Shown one piece after another: positions 17,297 to 24,900 of a stretch of 64,000 nucleotides of DNA (position 1 is the stretch's first letter; each line of letters opens with the position of its first letter). The notes under the pieces are model-generated. The model was not told where the DNA came from. It saw only the letters and a list, made by a program, of their open reading frames with translations, and searched no databases. Origin of the DNA: Microbacterium esteraromaticum (GTDB taxonomy: Bacteria > Actinomycetota > Actinomycetes > Actinomycetales > Microbacteriaceae). The position numbers and the translations under genes are program-made. The stretch is from positions 682,001 through 746,000 of the forward strand of contig NZ_JAFBBS010000001.1 of the NCBI RefSeq assembly GCF_016907315.1. Direction: 5' to 3'.

Positions 17297-17604
17297 GCTA
17301 CGTGCTGCTCTGCGCTGCCTTCCTCGTCGCGGCTGCAGGGATCGCTCTGGTCGTGCGACGCCGTACCCGGATGCCCTCCCCCGCCGCACTCGCGGTGGCC
17401 GCCGGCGCTCTCCTGCTGCTCACTGCGGTGTTCGACAATGTCATGATCGCTGTGGGGCTCTTCGACTACTCGAGTGCGCACATCTCGGGCATCCGGATCG
17501 GCGAAGCCCCCATCGAGGACTTCGCGTACCCGCTCGCCGCGGTGATCCTGCTGCCGGCCCTGTGGTCGCGGCTGAGGGGGAAGGAGGCGGACGATGATCG
17601 GTGA
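17293..17604 (+). CDS. crtYf: C50 carotenoid cyclase subunit (CrtYf-type)
   Basis: Second half of the heterodimeric cyclase, 103 aa. It has three hydrophobic segments and a conserved acidic signature APIEDFAYPL, which pairs in function with PLEEP of the partner. ATG 17293 overlaps the crtYe stop (ATGA). The 3' end overlaps crtEb by 11 bp. Confidence 0.9.
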   Translation: MSYVLLCAAFLVAAAGIALVVRRRTRMPSPAALAVAAGALLLLTAVFDNVMIAVGLFDYSSAHISGIRIGEAPIEDFAYPLAAVILLPALWSRLRGKEADDDR

Positions 17605-18454
17605 CCTGCTCGCGGCGTCCCGGCCGCTCAGCTGGATCAACACGGCCTACCCGTTCGCCGCCGCCTACCTGCTCGTCGAGGGCGGGATCGACGCCCGCTG
17701 GGTGATCGGGACGCTGTTCTTCCTCGTGCCGTACAACCTCGCGATGTACGGCATCAACGACGTCTTCGACTATGCCTCCGACCTCGCCAATCCCCGCAAG
17801 GGCGGCGTCGAGGGGGCCTTGCTCTCCCCGCAGCGGCACCGCACGGTGCTCGTGACCGCCGTCGCCGTGTGCGTGCCGTTCGTCGTTGCGCTGGTCGTGC
17901 TGGGTTCGCCCGTGTCGTGGCTGATCCTCGCGATCAGCCTGTTCGCGGTGGTCGCGTACTCTGCGCCGCCGTTCCGCTTCAAAGAGATCCCGATGCTCGA
18001 CTCGGTGACGTCGAGCGTGCACTTCGTGAGCCCCGCCGTGTACGGGTTCGCCCTGGCGGGCGGTGAGGTGACGCCAGGGCTCGTGGCGCTGCTGAGCGCC
18101 TTCTTCCTCTGGGGCGTCGCAAGCCACGCGTTCGGCGCGGTGCAGGATGTCGTTCCCGACCGTGAGGGCGGCATCTCATCGATCGCCACCGCTCTGGGGG
18201 CGGCTCGCACCGTGCGCCTCGCACTCGCGTGCTGGACGGCGGCGGGTCTGCTGATGCTGCTGACGGGCTGGCCCGGCGCACTCGCCGCGGTGCTCGCGCT
18301 GCCCTATCTCTGGGCGGCCCTGCCGTTCCGCTCGGTGTCCGACGCCGAATCCGGCACCGCCAACCGGGGTTGGCGGCACTTCCTCTGGATCAACTACGCC
18401 TGCGGCTTCGTGGTGACGATGCTGCTGATCGCCTACGCCCTCGACGTCCGCTGA
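17594..18454 (+). CDS. crtEb: Lycopene elongase / prenyltransferase (UbiA family)
   Basis: Adds C5 units to lycopene to make the C50 flavuxanthin-type intermediate. The first Asp-rich motif is INDVFDYASDLANPRKGG and the second is QDVVPDREGG; eight or nine membrane helices fit the 286-aa UbiA fold. A strong SD (AAGGAGG, 17581-17587) lies within the end of crtYf, 6 nt before ATG 17594. The presence of this gene with crtYe/crtYf is what marks the pathway as C50 rather than C40. It is the last gene of the operon; its stop abuts the convergent amidotransferase stop. Confidence 0.93.
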   Translation: MIGDLLAASRPLSWINTAYPFAAAYLLVEGGIDARWVIGTLFFLVPYNLAMYGINDVFDYASDLANPRKGGVEGALLSPQRHRTVLVTAVAVCVPFVVALVVLGSPVSWLILAISLFAVVAYSAPPFRFKEIPMLDSVTSSVHFVSPAVYGFALAGGEVTPGLVALLSAFFLWGVASHAFGAVQDVVPDREGGISSIATALGAARTVRLALACWTAAGLLMLLTGWPGALAAVLALPYLWAALPFRSVSDAESGTANRGWRHFLWINYACGFVVTMLLIAYALDVR

Positions 18455-19192
18455 TCAGCTCTGCGCCACGGAGGTAACCGATGCCCGAGCGATGGCGAGC
18501 CACCGGCGGGCGACGCCGCTCCACGTGCTCTCCAGCCACTCCTCGTCTGCCGCCATCCCGTCGACGATCTCGTCAGCGGTCAGACCGAGTCCCGCGAGCT
18601 TCGTGCTCTCGGGCTCGGCCCATCCACGAGCGATCTCCGCGTCGGCTTCGAGATGGAACTGCAGGCCCCACGCATTGCGCCCCACGCGGAACGCCTGATT
18701 CGCGCAGGCGCCACTGCGGGCGAGCGACACGCTGCCCTTCGGCAACTGGGTGACCTCGAGGAAGTGCCACTGCAGAGCGCGCAGCGGACCGGCATCCTCC
18801 TGCAGCCCGCTCAGCAGCGGATCATCGGCGGCCGCGGGCGTCAGCTCGAACTCGCACAGCCCCACCTCGGGCTGCACGGCATCGCCGACAGCGCCTCCCG
18901 CCACGACGCCGAGCACCTGAGCACCGAGACAGATGCCGAGGTACGGCATCTCGGCCTCCAGAGCCTGCCGCACGAGCTCACGGGTCTGTGGCATCCACGG
19001 CGCGATGTCGTCGTCCTCGGGACCGGGGGAACCGCCCAGCACCACGAGCGCGTCGTAGCCCTGCAGGTCGGCGGGCAGCGGCGCGCCGACCTCAGGGCCC
19101 ACGATGTCGAGATCAGCACCCTCGGCGGTGAGCGCCCTGCCCACGCGCTGGATGCCGGTGTCGGCCTCGTGCTCGACCACGAGCACCCGCAT
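18455..19192 (-). CDS. Class I glutamine amidotransferase (GATase1, GuaA-like)
   Basis: Stand-alone glutamine amidotransferase-fold hydrolase. The nucleophile Cys lies in YLGICLGAQVLG; the catalytic His is in LQFHLEAD and the Glu follows as part of HLEAD-type context. Length is 245 aa. It starts at ATG 19192 (MRVLVVEHEA); GTG 19201, which overlaps the preceding ABC ATPase stop (GTGA), is an alternative. Relatives act on gamma-glutamyl compounds or are unassigned. Its place as the last gene of an amino-acid import operon suggests that it processes the imported substrate, but no ligand is evident. Confidence 0.82.
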   Translation of the reverse strand: MRVLVVEHEADTGIQRVGRALTAEGADLDIVGPEVGAPLPADLQGYDALVVLGGSPGPEDDDIAPWMPQTRELVRQALEAEMPYLGICLGAQVLGVVAGGAVGDAVQPEVGLCEFELTPAAADDPLLSGLQEDAGPLRALQWHFLEVTQLPKGSVSLARSGACANQAFRVGRNAWGLQFHLEADAEIARGWAEPESTKLAGLGLTADEIVDGMAADEEWLESTWSGVARRWLAIARASVTSVAQS

Positions 19193-19197
19193 GGCGC

Positions 19198-19941
19198 TCA
19201 CAGTCGGCCCGCCGCGACGATCTGCCCGAGGAACTCCCTGGTGCGCTCCTCCCGAGGAGCGCCGAAGATCTGCTCGGGCGGTCCCTGCTCGAGCACGCGT
19301 CCCTCGTGGAGGAAGGCGATCGAGTCGGCGACCTCGCGCGCGAAGTTCATCTCGTGCGTGGCCATGAGGATGGTCAGCCCGTCGGCCGCGAGGTCCTTCA
19401 CGATGTTCAGCACCTCGGCGACCAGCTCGGGGTCGAGTGCGGAGGTGATCTCGTCGAGCAGCAGCACGTCGGTGTTCATCGCCACCGCGCGCACGATCGC
19501 CACCCGCTGCTGCTGTCCGCCCGAGAGCTGGTCGGGATAGGCATCCGCCTTCTCCTCCAGCCCCACGCGCGAGAGCAGCTTGCGGGCGAAGGTCTCCGCC
19601 TCGCCGGCGCTGACACCCAGCACCCTGCGGGGCGCGAGCATCACGTTCTCGAGCACCGTCATGTGCGGGAACAGGTTGAAGCTCTGGAAGACGATGCCGA
19701 TGCGCGTGCGCAGGCGATCGAGATCCACCCCTTCGCCCGAGACGGTCTCGCCGTCGAGGCGGATCTCGCCGTCCTGGATGTCCTCCAGGGCGTTGATGGT
19801 CCGCAGCAGGGTCGACTTGCCGCATCCGGATGCGCCGATCAGGCAGACCACCTGGTGCTGCTCGACGTGCAGATCGATGCCGCGGAGCACCTGGTGGTCG
19901 CCGTACGACTTGCGCACGCCGTTGAGTTCGAGGAAGGCCAC
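19198..19941 (-). CDS. Polar amino acid ABC transporter ATP-binding protein (GlnQ type)
   Basis: Importer ATPase of 247 aa. Walker A GASGCGKSTLLRTIN, signature LSGGQQQRVAIVRA, Walker B VLLLDEITSALD and the H-loop THEMNFAREV are present; THEMxFA is typical of polar amino acid importers. It starts 4 nt after the permease stop and leads into the amidotransferase. Confidence 0.93.
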   Translation of the reverse strand: MAFLELNGVRKSYGDHQVLRGIDLHVEQHQVVCLIGASGCGKSTLLRTINALEDIQDGEIRLDGETVSGEGVDLDRLRTRIGIVFQSFNLFPHMTVLENVMLAPRRVLGVSAGEAETFARKLLSRVGLEEKADAYPDQLSGGQQQRVAIVRAVAMNTDVLLLDEITSALDPELVAEVLNIVKDLAADGLTILMATHEMNFAREVADSIAFLHEGRVLEQGPPEQIFGAPREERTREFLGQIVAAGRL

Positions 19942-19945
19942 GGGA

Positions 19946-21049
19946 TCAGCTCCTGGTCTTGGCGCGGTTGTCGCGCTCGATGAGCCGGTCGACGAAGCGC
20001 GTCTGCGGGATGGTGATGATGATGAAGAGGATCGCCACGACGGTCACCGACGACAGGTTGAAGTAGTTGCTCGAGAGGATCTTCGCCTGCGTGAAGGCGT
20101 CGACCATGCCGATGATCGTGACCAGCGCGGTGTCCTTCTGCAGTCCGATGAAGTCGTTGAGCAGCGGCGGCATGACACGACGAACCGCCTGTGGCAGCAC
20201 GACGAAGCGCATGGTCTTGCCGTAGCTCAACCCGAGCGAGCGGGCGGCTGCCACCTGCGACCAGTGGATGCTGTCGATGCCAGACCGGTACACCTCGGCG
20301 ACGTAGGCGCCGTAGGTGAGCGTGAGGGCGAGGATCGACGACCAGAACGGACCCAGGTCGCTGAAGAACGGGATGCCTGCGAGGGGCAGGCCGAACCCGA
20401 CGAGGTAGATGACGATGATCGACGGCACCGCGCGGAAGATGTCGATGTACGCGGTGGCGAGCCACCGGATGGGGCGTCCGGCCGTACCGGGCAGGATCCG
20501 GCCCAGCGCGATCAGCATGGCCCAGACCAGCACCAGCACCTCGGCGATGACCGCGATCTGCACGTTCTGCCAGAACCCGACCGCGATGTCGCCCAGGCTC
20601 CTGAGCATGAACGGCACATCGAAGAACGTGGTCTGCACCGCGTGGTCGTTCGCGGCGAGGAACTGCGCGAACAGGGTCACGAGAAGGATCGGCACCGAGT
20701 ATCCCGCGCCGATCCATCCGGCCTGGCGCGCACGGTGGCGTGCCGCGCGCGCCACCGTCTCGTCACCCGCGCTGCGAGCGCTGGCAGCGCGTCCTCGCTC
20801 GGCGAGGCCTCGTGCCAGGGGCAGGCCCGCGGCGAGCGCGAGCGCGACGACGGCCCAGAGCACGCCGCCGATGATCAGCGACCACACGCCGTCGGCGACG
20901 GCGGGAAGACTCAGCGCCGTCATCGTCGAGGCCGCGACCGCCGACGCCCACACCAGGGCGCCGACGAGCAGCGCCGTGCCGGAGGTGTCGTGCTCCGAGG
21001 TGATGCGCTCGCGCACGCGCACCGGCTGCGTGGCCGAGCTCAGGGTCAT
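19946..21049 (-). CDS. Amino acid ABC transporter permease (HisMQ/GlnP type)
   Basis: Membrane channel of the polar amino-acid importer. The C-terminal 220 residues are the core, with the contact loop WSQVAAARSLGLSYGKTMRFVVLPQA (read in parts) and FRAVPSIIVIYLVGFGLPL. The N-terminal 140 residues are an extension with two extra hydrophobic hairpins joined by a charged linker (LAERGRAASARSAGDE), longer than the usual 220-250 aa family member. ATG 21049 overlaps the binding-protein stop (ATGA). Confidence 0.9.
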   Translation of the reverse strand: MTLSSATQPVRVRERITSEHDTSGTALLVGALVWASAVAASTMTALSLPAVADGVWSLIIGGVLWAVVALALAAGLPLARGLAERGRAASARSAGDETVARAARHRARQAGWIGAGYSVPILLVTLFAQFLAANDHAVQTTFFDVPFMLRSLGDIAVGFWQNVQIAVIAEVLVLVWAMLIALGRILPGTAGRPIRWLATAYIDIFRAVPSIIVIYLVGFGLPLAGIPFFSDLGPFWSSILALTLTYGAYVAEVYRSGIDSIHWSQVAAARSLGLSYGKTMRFVVLPQAVRRVMPPLLNDFIGLQKDTALVTIIGMVDAFTQAKILSSNYFNLSSVTVVAILFIIITIPQTRFVDRLIERDNRAKTRS

Positions 21050-21924
21050 TCGATGCTCCACAGCGGGATCTCGGTCGGGTCGACGCCGTAGGCGACGCTG
21101 AGGTACTTCGACGAGAGCTCGTCGATCGTCCCGTCCTGCTTCATCTGCTGGATGATCTCGCTGACCACGGCGGTGTTCGGCGACCCCTTGGGCAGCAGCA
21201 CGCCCATGCTCTGTCCGCTGTCGTACTGCCCGATCACCTCGATCGCACCGTTCGAGGCTGTCGCAGATCCGAGGGCGACGCTGAGGTCCTGCACTGCGGC
21301 GTCGATCTGGCCGGCGGCCACGGCTGCGTCGAGCTCGGGGTCGCCGGGGAAGACCGATACCTGCTGAGAGGGCTTCAGAGTGCTCTCGACGAAGATCTGC
21401 TCGGTCGTGCCCTGCTTGACCCCGATCTTCGCGTCGCGCAGGGAGTCGGCGTCGATATCCGCGCCCTTCTTGACCACCACGCCGGCGGTGGACGAGAAGT
21501 AGGGCTCGGAGAAGTCGAAGATCTCGGCACGTTCGTCCGTGATGGTGATCTGGTTCAGCGTGAGATCCATGTCGCCGGCCTTGCCGGCGATGAGCCCGTC
21601 GAACGACGAGTTCTGCAGGTCGATCTCGTCGATGCCGGAGCGGTAGGCGATGTTGGCGAGGATGCAGTAGTCCACGCCGTCCTTGATCGAGTCGACGGTG
21701 TCGCCGTTGTACCAGCCGCGGCTGGGCAGGTCGGCCTTGACGGTCAGCTTGCCCTCTTCGAGCGTCTGAAGGGTGAACTCGCCCTTCTTCCCGGCGACCT
21801 CGCAGTCGCCGTAGGGCTTGGCGTCGGCTCCGCCCGCTGCGTCTCCCGGTGCGCTCGTGCAGCCGGTCAGGAGGGCTGCGACGGAGCTGACGGCGACCAG
21901 CCCGACAAGAATGCGCTTCTTCAT
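21046..21924 (-). CDS. Amino acid-binding lipoprotein (family 3 solute-binding protein)
   Basis: Receptor of the ABC importer. Its signal peptide ends in lipobox LLTGC. The mature protein carries the family 3 hallmarks FDGLIAGKAGDMDLTLNQI, TDERAEIFDFSEPYF and GVKQGTTEQIFVE (read in parts). One unusual feature is a Cys in the early mature region (YGDCEV) and another at DYCILANI, which could form a disulfide. The substrate is not predictable. It is the first gene of the operon, with SD AAAGAGG before the ATG and a well-formed promoter and LacI-type operator upstream. Confidence 0.9.
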   Translation of the reverse strand: MKKRILVGLVAVSSVAALLTGCTSAPGDAAGGADAKPYGDCEVAGKKGEFTLQTLEEGKLTVKADLPSRGWYNGDTVDSIKDGVDYCILANIAYRSGIDEIDLQNSSFDGLIAGKAGDMDLTLNQITITDERAEIFDFSEPYFSSTAGVVVKKGADIDADSLRDAKIGVKQGTTEQIFVESTLKPSQQVSVFPGDPELDAAVAAGQIDAAVQDLSVALGSATASNGAIEVIGQYDSGQSMGVLLPKGSPNTAVVSEIIQQMKQDGTIDELSSKYLSVAYGVDPTEIPLWSIE

Positions 21925-21959
21925 TGAAAACCTCTTTCGGATGAGTGTGCGTGTCGACC

Positions 21960-21971
21960 TAAACCGGTTTA
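21960..21971. promoter_or_regulatory. LacI-type operator TAAACCGGTTTA
   Basis: An exact 12-bp palindrome with the central CG step that LacI-family proteins favour. It lies just past the predicted start site of the importer operon (minus strand), so a bound repressor would block transcription. The divergent LacI gene is the obvious binder. Confidence 0.75.
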
Positions 21972-21982
21972 AGCACTCGGCG

Positions 21983-22012
21983 ATAGTATGGGACGAATCC
22001 CGCGGGTGTCAA
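21983..22012 (-). promoter_or_regulatory. Promoter of the amino-acid importer operon
   Basis: On the minus strand a consensus -35 TTGACA (22012-22007) is followed after 18 nt by TACTAT (21988-21983). The predicted start is near 21976, directly upstream of the operator. Confidence 0.7.
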
Positions 22013-22021
22013 TCCCGCGGG
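21996..22021. repeat. Direct repeat AATCCCGCGGG x2 flanking the -35 box
   Basis: AATCCCGCGGG occurs at 21996-22006 and 22011-22021. Each copy contains the palindrome CCCGCGGG, and they are 15 bp apart. The second copy overlaps the -35 box. It is a possible second regulator site or a site for LacI autoregulation. Confidence 0.5.
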
Positions 22022-22040
22022 CAGCGCTGTGAAGGATGCC

Positions 22041-23045
22041 ATGACCAGCACCTCAGGGAAGATCACGATCCGAGACGTCGCCGCTGCGGCAGGCGTGTCG
22101 CCCGCGACGGTCTCGCTCGTCTACAACGACAAGGGCGAGGTCGCCGCCGCGACCCGTGAGCGTGTGCTCCAGGCAGGACGGCGCATGGGCTACCAGCCGG
22201 GCTGGATCAGCAAGGTCTTCCGCTCGGGACGCACCAACATCCTCGGCATCGCGGTTCAGCACGGGACGACGAGCGCGTGGGAGCGGACCTACCTGCCCTA
22301 CTACCGGGGCATCATCGCGGGGGCCGCTCTGGAGGCCCTGGATCACGGCTACACGGTGACGGCTGTGCGCGTGGCAGCCGACGGATCGTTCGACGACAGG
22401 TTCTCTCTCGACGGCATGGTGATCGTCGACCCGCGGCGCGACGACCCCGCCGTGACGCTGGCCCTCTCGCAGGGTATCGCCGTGATCGCCGAGGGCGGAT
22501 GCCTGGGCGACCAGCCCGAGGGCCGGATCCGTTCGGTGCGGGCTGATGTCGAGACCGGCGTCCCGCTGGTGCTCGATGAGCTCCGCGAGAAGGGGGCCCG
22601 CCGTCCCGCGTTCTTCCGCGGCCCATCGGACGACCTCTACACCGAGCTCTCCCTGCACGCGTACCGCACGTGGTGCACGGCTCATGCCGTAGACCCGATC
22701 GAGTACAGCCTGCCCGAGGACCACCGGCCCATCGACGGCGCCCGCCAGCTGCTGTCAGGAGACCTCGGGGAGCTCGACGCCGTCTACTGCCTGAACAACA
22801 CCTACGGCAGCGCGACCGTGGCGGCGGCAGCCGAGCTCGGGCTGGGCATCCCCGATCGTCTGCATGTCGCCGCCGCTGCGGAGGCGCACGAGGCCGCGGT
22901 CGATCCGAGGCTCGTCTACCTCGCCCTGGACCCTGTGGAGTCCGGCGCGACATGCGTGCGGCTGCTCATCGATCTCATCGAGGGGCGTTCCCCCGCAGAT
23001 CAGCTGCTCCCCGTGCGCGTCCTGAACGCACGGGCGAGCGCCTGA
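22041..23045 (+). CDS. LacI-family transcriptional regulator
   Basis: A 334-aa repressor/activator with an N-terminal helix-turn-helix (TIRDVAAAAGVSPATVSLVYN) and a periplasmic-binding-protein-like sensor domain (from about residue 62). I placed the start at ATG 22041, 4 nt after GAAGGA; GTG 22029 in frame would add four residues. The YND in place of the usual LN at the end of the recognition region is a small departure. It is divergent from the amino-acid importer, whose promoter carries a LacI-like palindrome. LacI proteins usually sense sugars or nucleosides, so control of an amino-acid importer is unusual. Confidence 0.9.
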   Translation: MTSTSGKITIRDVAAAAGVSPATVSLVYNDKGEVAAATRERVLQAGRRMGYQPGWISKVFRSGRTNILGIAVQHGTTSAWERTYLPYYRGIIAGAALEALDHGYTVTAVRVAADGSFDDRFSLDGMVIVDPRRDDPAVTLALSQGIAVIAEGGCLGDQPEGRIRSVRADVETGVPLVLDELREKGARRPAFFRGPSDDLYTELSLHAYRTWCTAHAVDPIEYSLPEDHRPIDGARQLLSGDLGELDAVYCLNNTYGSATVAAAAELGLGIPDRLHVAAAAEAHEAAVDPRLVYLALDPVESGATCVRLLIDLIEGRSPADQLLPVRVLNARASA

Positions 23046-23063
23046 CCCTGCCGTCGTGCGGCG

Positions 23064-24860
23064 TCAGTCGAGCTGCTCGGTGAGCTCGAACCAGCGCATC
23101 TCGAGCTCGTCGACTTCGTCCTGCTGCGCCTGGATCTTCTGCATCCGCTCACCCAGGCCCGTGTAGTCGGACCGGTCGTGATCGGCGAGCGCGTGCTTGG
23201 CCCTGTCGATCTGATCGTTCAGCTTCTGCATCCGTCGTTCGAGCGCCGAGAGCTCCTTCTCGGCTGTTCGCCGCGCCGCGCCCTCCAGTCCGGATGCCTT
23301 GACGGGGGCGGCCTGCCCGCCCGCGGCGCCGGCCTTGTCGTGCTTCTCGAGCTCGCGCAGTCGCAGGTACTCGTCGATGCCGCCCGGCAGGTGCCGCACG
23401 TGCCCGCGCAGCACGGCGTACTGCTGGTCGGTGACCCGCTCGAGGAAGTACCGGTCGTGGCTGACCACGAGCAGTGTTCCGGGCCACGAGTCGAGCAGGT
23501 CCTCGATCGCCGCGAGCATGTCGGTGTCCATGTCGTTGGTCGGCTCGTCAAGGATCAGCACGTTGGGCTGGTCGAGCAGCACGAGCAGCAGCTGCAGGCG
23601 GCGCTGCTGGCCGCCCGAGAGATCCTTGACCGGCGTCGACAGCTGGGCCGAGGTGAAGCCGAGGCGCTCGAGCAGCTGCCCCGGAGTGAGCTCGGCCGCC
23701 TTCGATCCTGCCCCGAAGGTGTACGAGGTACGCAGCCCGTTGATGACCGTGCGCACCGGATCGTTCCAGTGCTGCTCGAGCTCGTCGATCCGCTGGGTGA
23801 GGGTGCGCACCTGCACGGTCTTGCCGCGCTTGACGCGCCCCTCCGTCGGGTCGACGGTGCCGGCGACCAGCCCCAGCAGCGTGGACTTGCCCGCACCGTT
23901 CACGCCGAGGATCCCGGTGCGCTCCCCCGGTGCGATACGCCACTCGACATCCTTGAGCACGACTTTGTCGCCGTATGAGACGCCCGCGTCGAGCAGGTCG
24001 ACGACGTCCTTTCCGAGTCGCGACACGGCCAGCGACTGCAGCGACACCGAGTCGCGGATCGGGGGCACGTCGTCGATCAGGGCGTTCGCGGCGTCGATGC
24101 GGAACTTCGGCTTGCTCGTACGTGCGGGGGCGCCGCGGCGCAGCCAGGCGAGCTCCTTGCGGGCGAGGTTCTGCCGCTTGGCCTCGGACGCCGCGGCCAT
24201 CCGGTCGCGCTCGACCCGCTGCAGGATGTACGCGGCGTAGCCACCCTCGAAGGGCTCGACGATGCGGTCGTGCACCTCCCACGTCGCGGTGCAGATCTCG
24301 TCGAGGAACCAGCGGTCGTGCGTGACCACGAGCAGAGCGCCTGCGGTCTTCGCCCAGCGGCTCTTGAGGTGGGCCGCGAGCCAGGTGATCGCCTCGACGT
24401 CGAGGTGGTTGGTCGGCTCGTCGAGGGCGATGATGTCCCAGTCTCCGACGAGCAGCTTCGCCAGCGAGACACGGCGTCGCTGGCCACCGCTGAGCGACGC
24501 CACCGAAGCGTTCCAGTCGAGGTCCGAGACCAGTCCAGCGATGACGTCGCGCACCTTCGCGTCGCCCGCCCACTCGTGCTCGGGGGTGTCGCCGACCACG
24601 GCGCGCCCTACGGTGAGGTCGTCGTCGAGGGTGTCCGCCTGGTCGAGCACTCCGATCGTCGTACCGCCGCGGACGGTCACGCGCCCGGCGTCAGGCTCCC
24701 GCCTGCCGGCAAGCATGCCGAGCAGGCTCGACTTGCCGTCGCCGTTGCGGCCGACGATGCCGATGCGGTCGCCCTCCTCGATACCGAGGGTGACGGAGTC
24801 GAAGACGACGCGGGTGGGGAACTCGAGATGAAGCCCTTCGGCTCCGAGAAGATGTGCCAT
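23064..24860 (-). CDS. ABC-F family ATPase (Uup-like)
   Basis: Soluble protein with two ABC domains and no membrane segment; ABC-F proteins act on the ribosome. Domain 1: GRNGDGKSSLLGML, LSGGQRRRVSLAKLL, ALDEPTNHLD. Domain 2: [40 protein letters not shown]. The C-terminal 90 residues form a charged helical hairpin (MQKLNDQIDRAKHA onward), which is typical of Uup-type members. Start is ATG 24860 with GGAAGG 6 nt upstream; the open frame extends 23 codons further without support. Length 598 aa. Confidence 0.92.
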   Translation of the reverse strand: MAHLLGAEGLHLEFPTRVVFDSVTLGIEEGDRIGIVGRNGDGKSSLLGMLAGRREPDAGRVTVRGGTTIGVLDQADTLDDDLTVGRAVVGDTPEHEWAGDAKVRDVIAGLVSDLDWNASVASLSGGQRRRVSLAKLLVGDWDIIALDEPTNHLDVEAITWLAAHLKSRWAKTAGALLVVTHDRWFLDEICTATWEVHDRIVEPFEGGYAAYILQRVERDRMAAASEAKRQNLARKELAWLRRGAPARTSKPKFRIDAANALIDDVPPIRDSVSLQSLAVSRLGKDVVDLLDAGVSYGDKVVLKDVEWRIAPGERTGILGVNGAGKSTLLGLVAGTVDPTEGRVKRGKTVQVRTLTQRIDELEQHWNDPVRTVINGLRTSYTFGAGSKAAELTPGQLLERLGFTSAQLSTPVKDLSGGQQRRLQLLLVLLDQPNVLILDEPTNDMDTDMLAAIEDLLDSWPGTLLVVSHDRYFLERVTDQQYAVLRGHVRHLPGGIDEYLRLRELEKHDKAGAAGGQAAPVKASGLEGAARRTAEKELSALERRMQKLNDQIDRAKHALADHDRSDYTGLGERMQKIQAQQDEVDELEMRWFELTEQLD

Positions 24861-24900
24861 GTCGCCTTCCAGGGTAGGCGACGGCGGGCCGTCGGGATTC

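Noticed and set aside
16967..17604. crtYe/crtYf as a split or frameshifted single gene
   Set aside because: Two small subunits with an ATGA overlap are the normal form of this heterodimeric cyclase in Gram-positive bacteria, each with its own signature (PLEEP and PIEDF).
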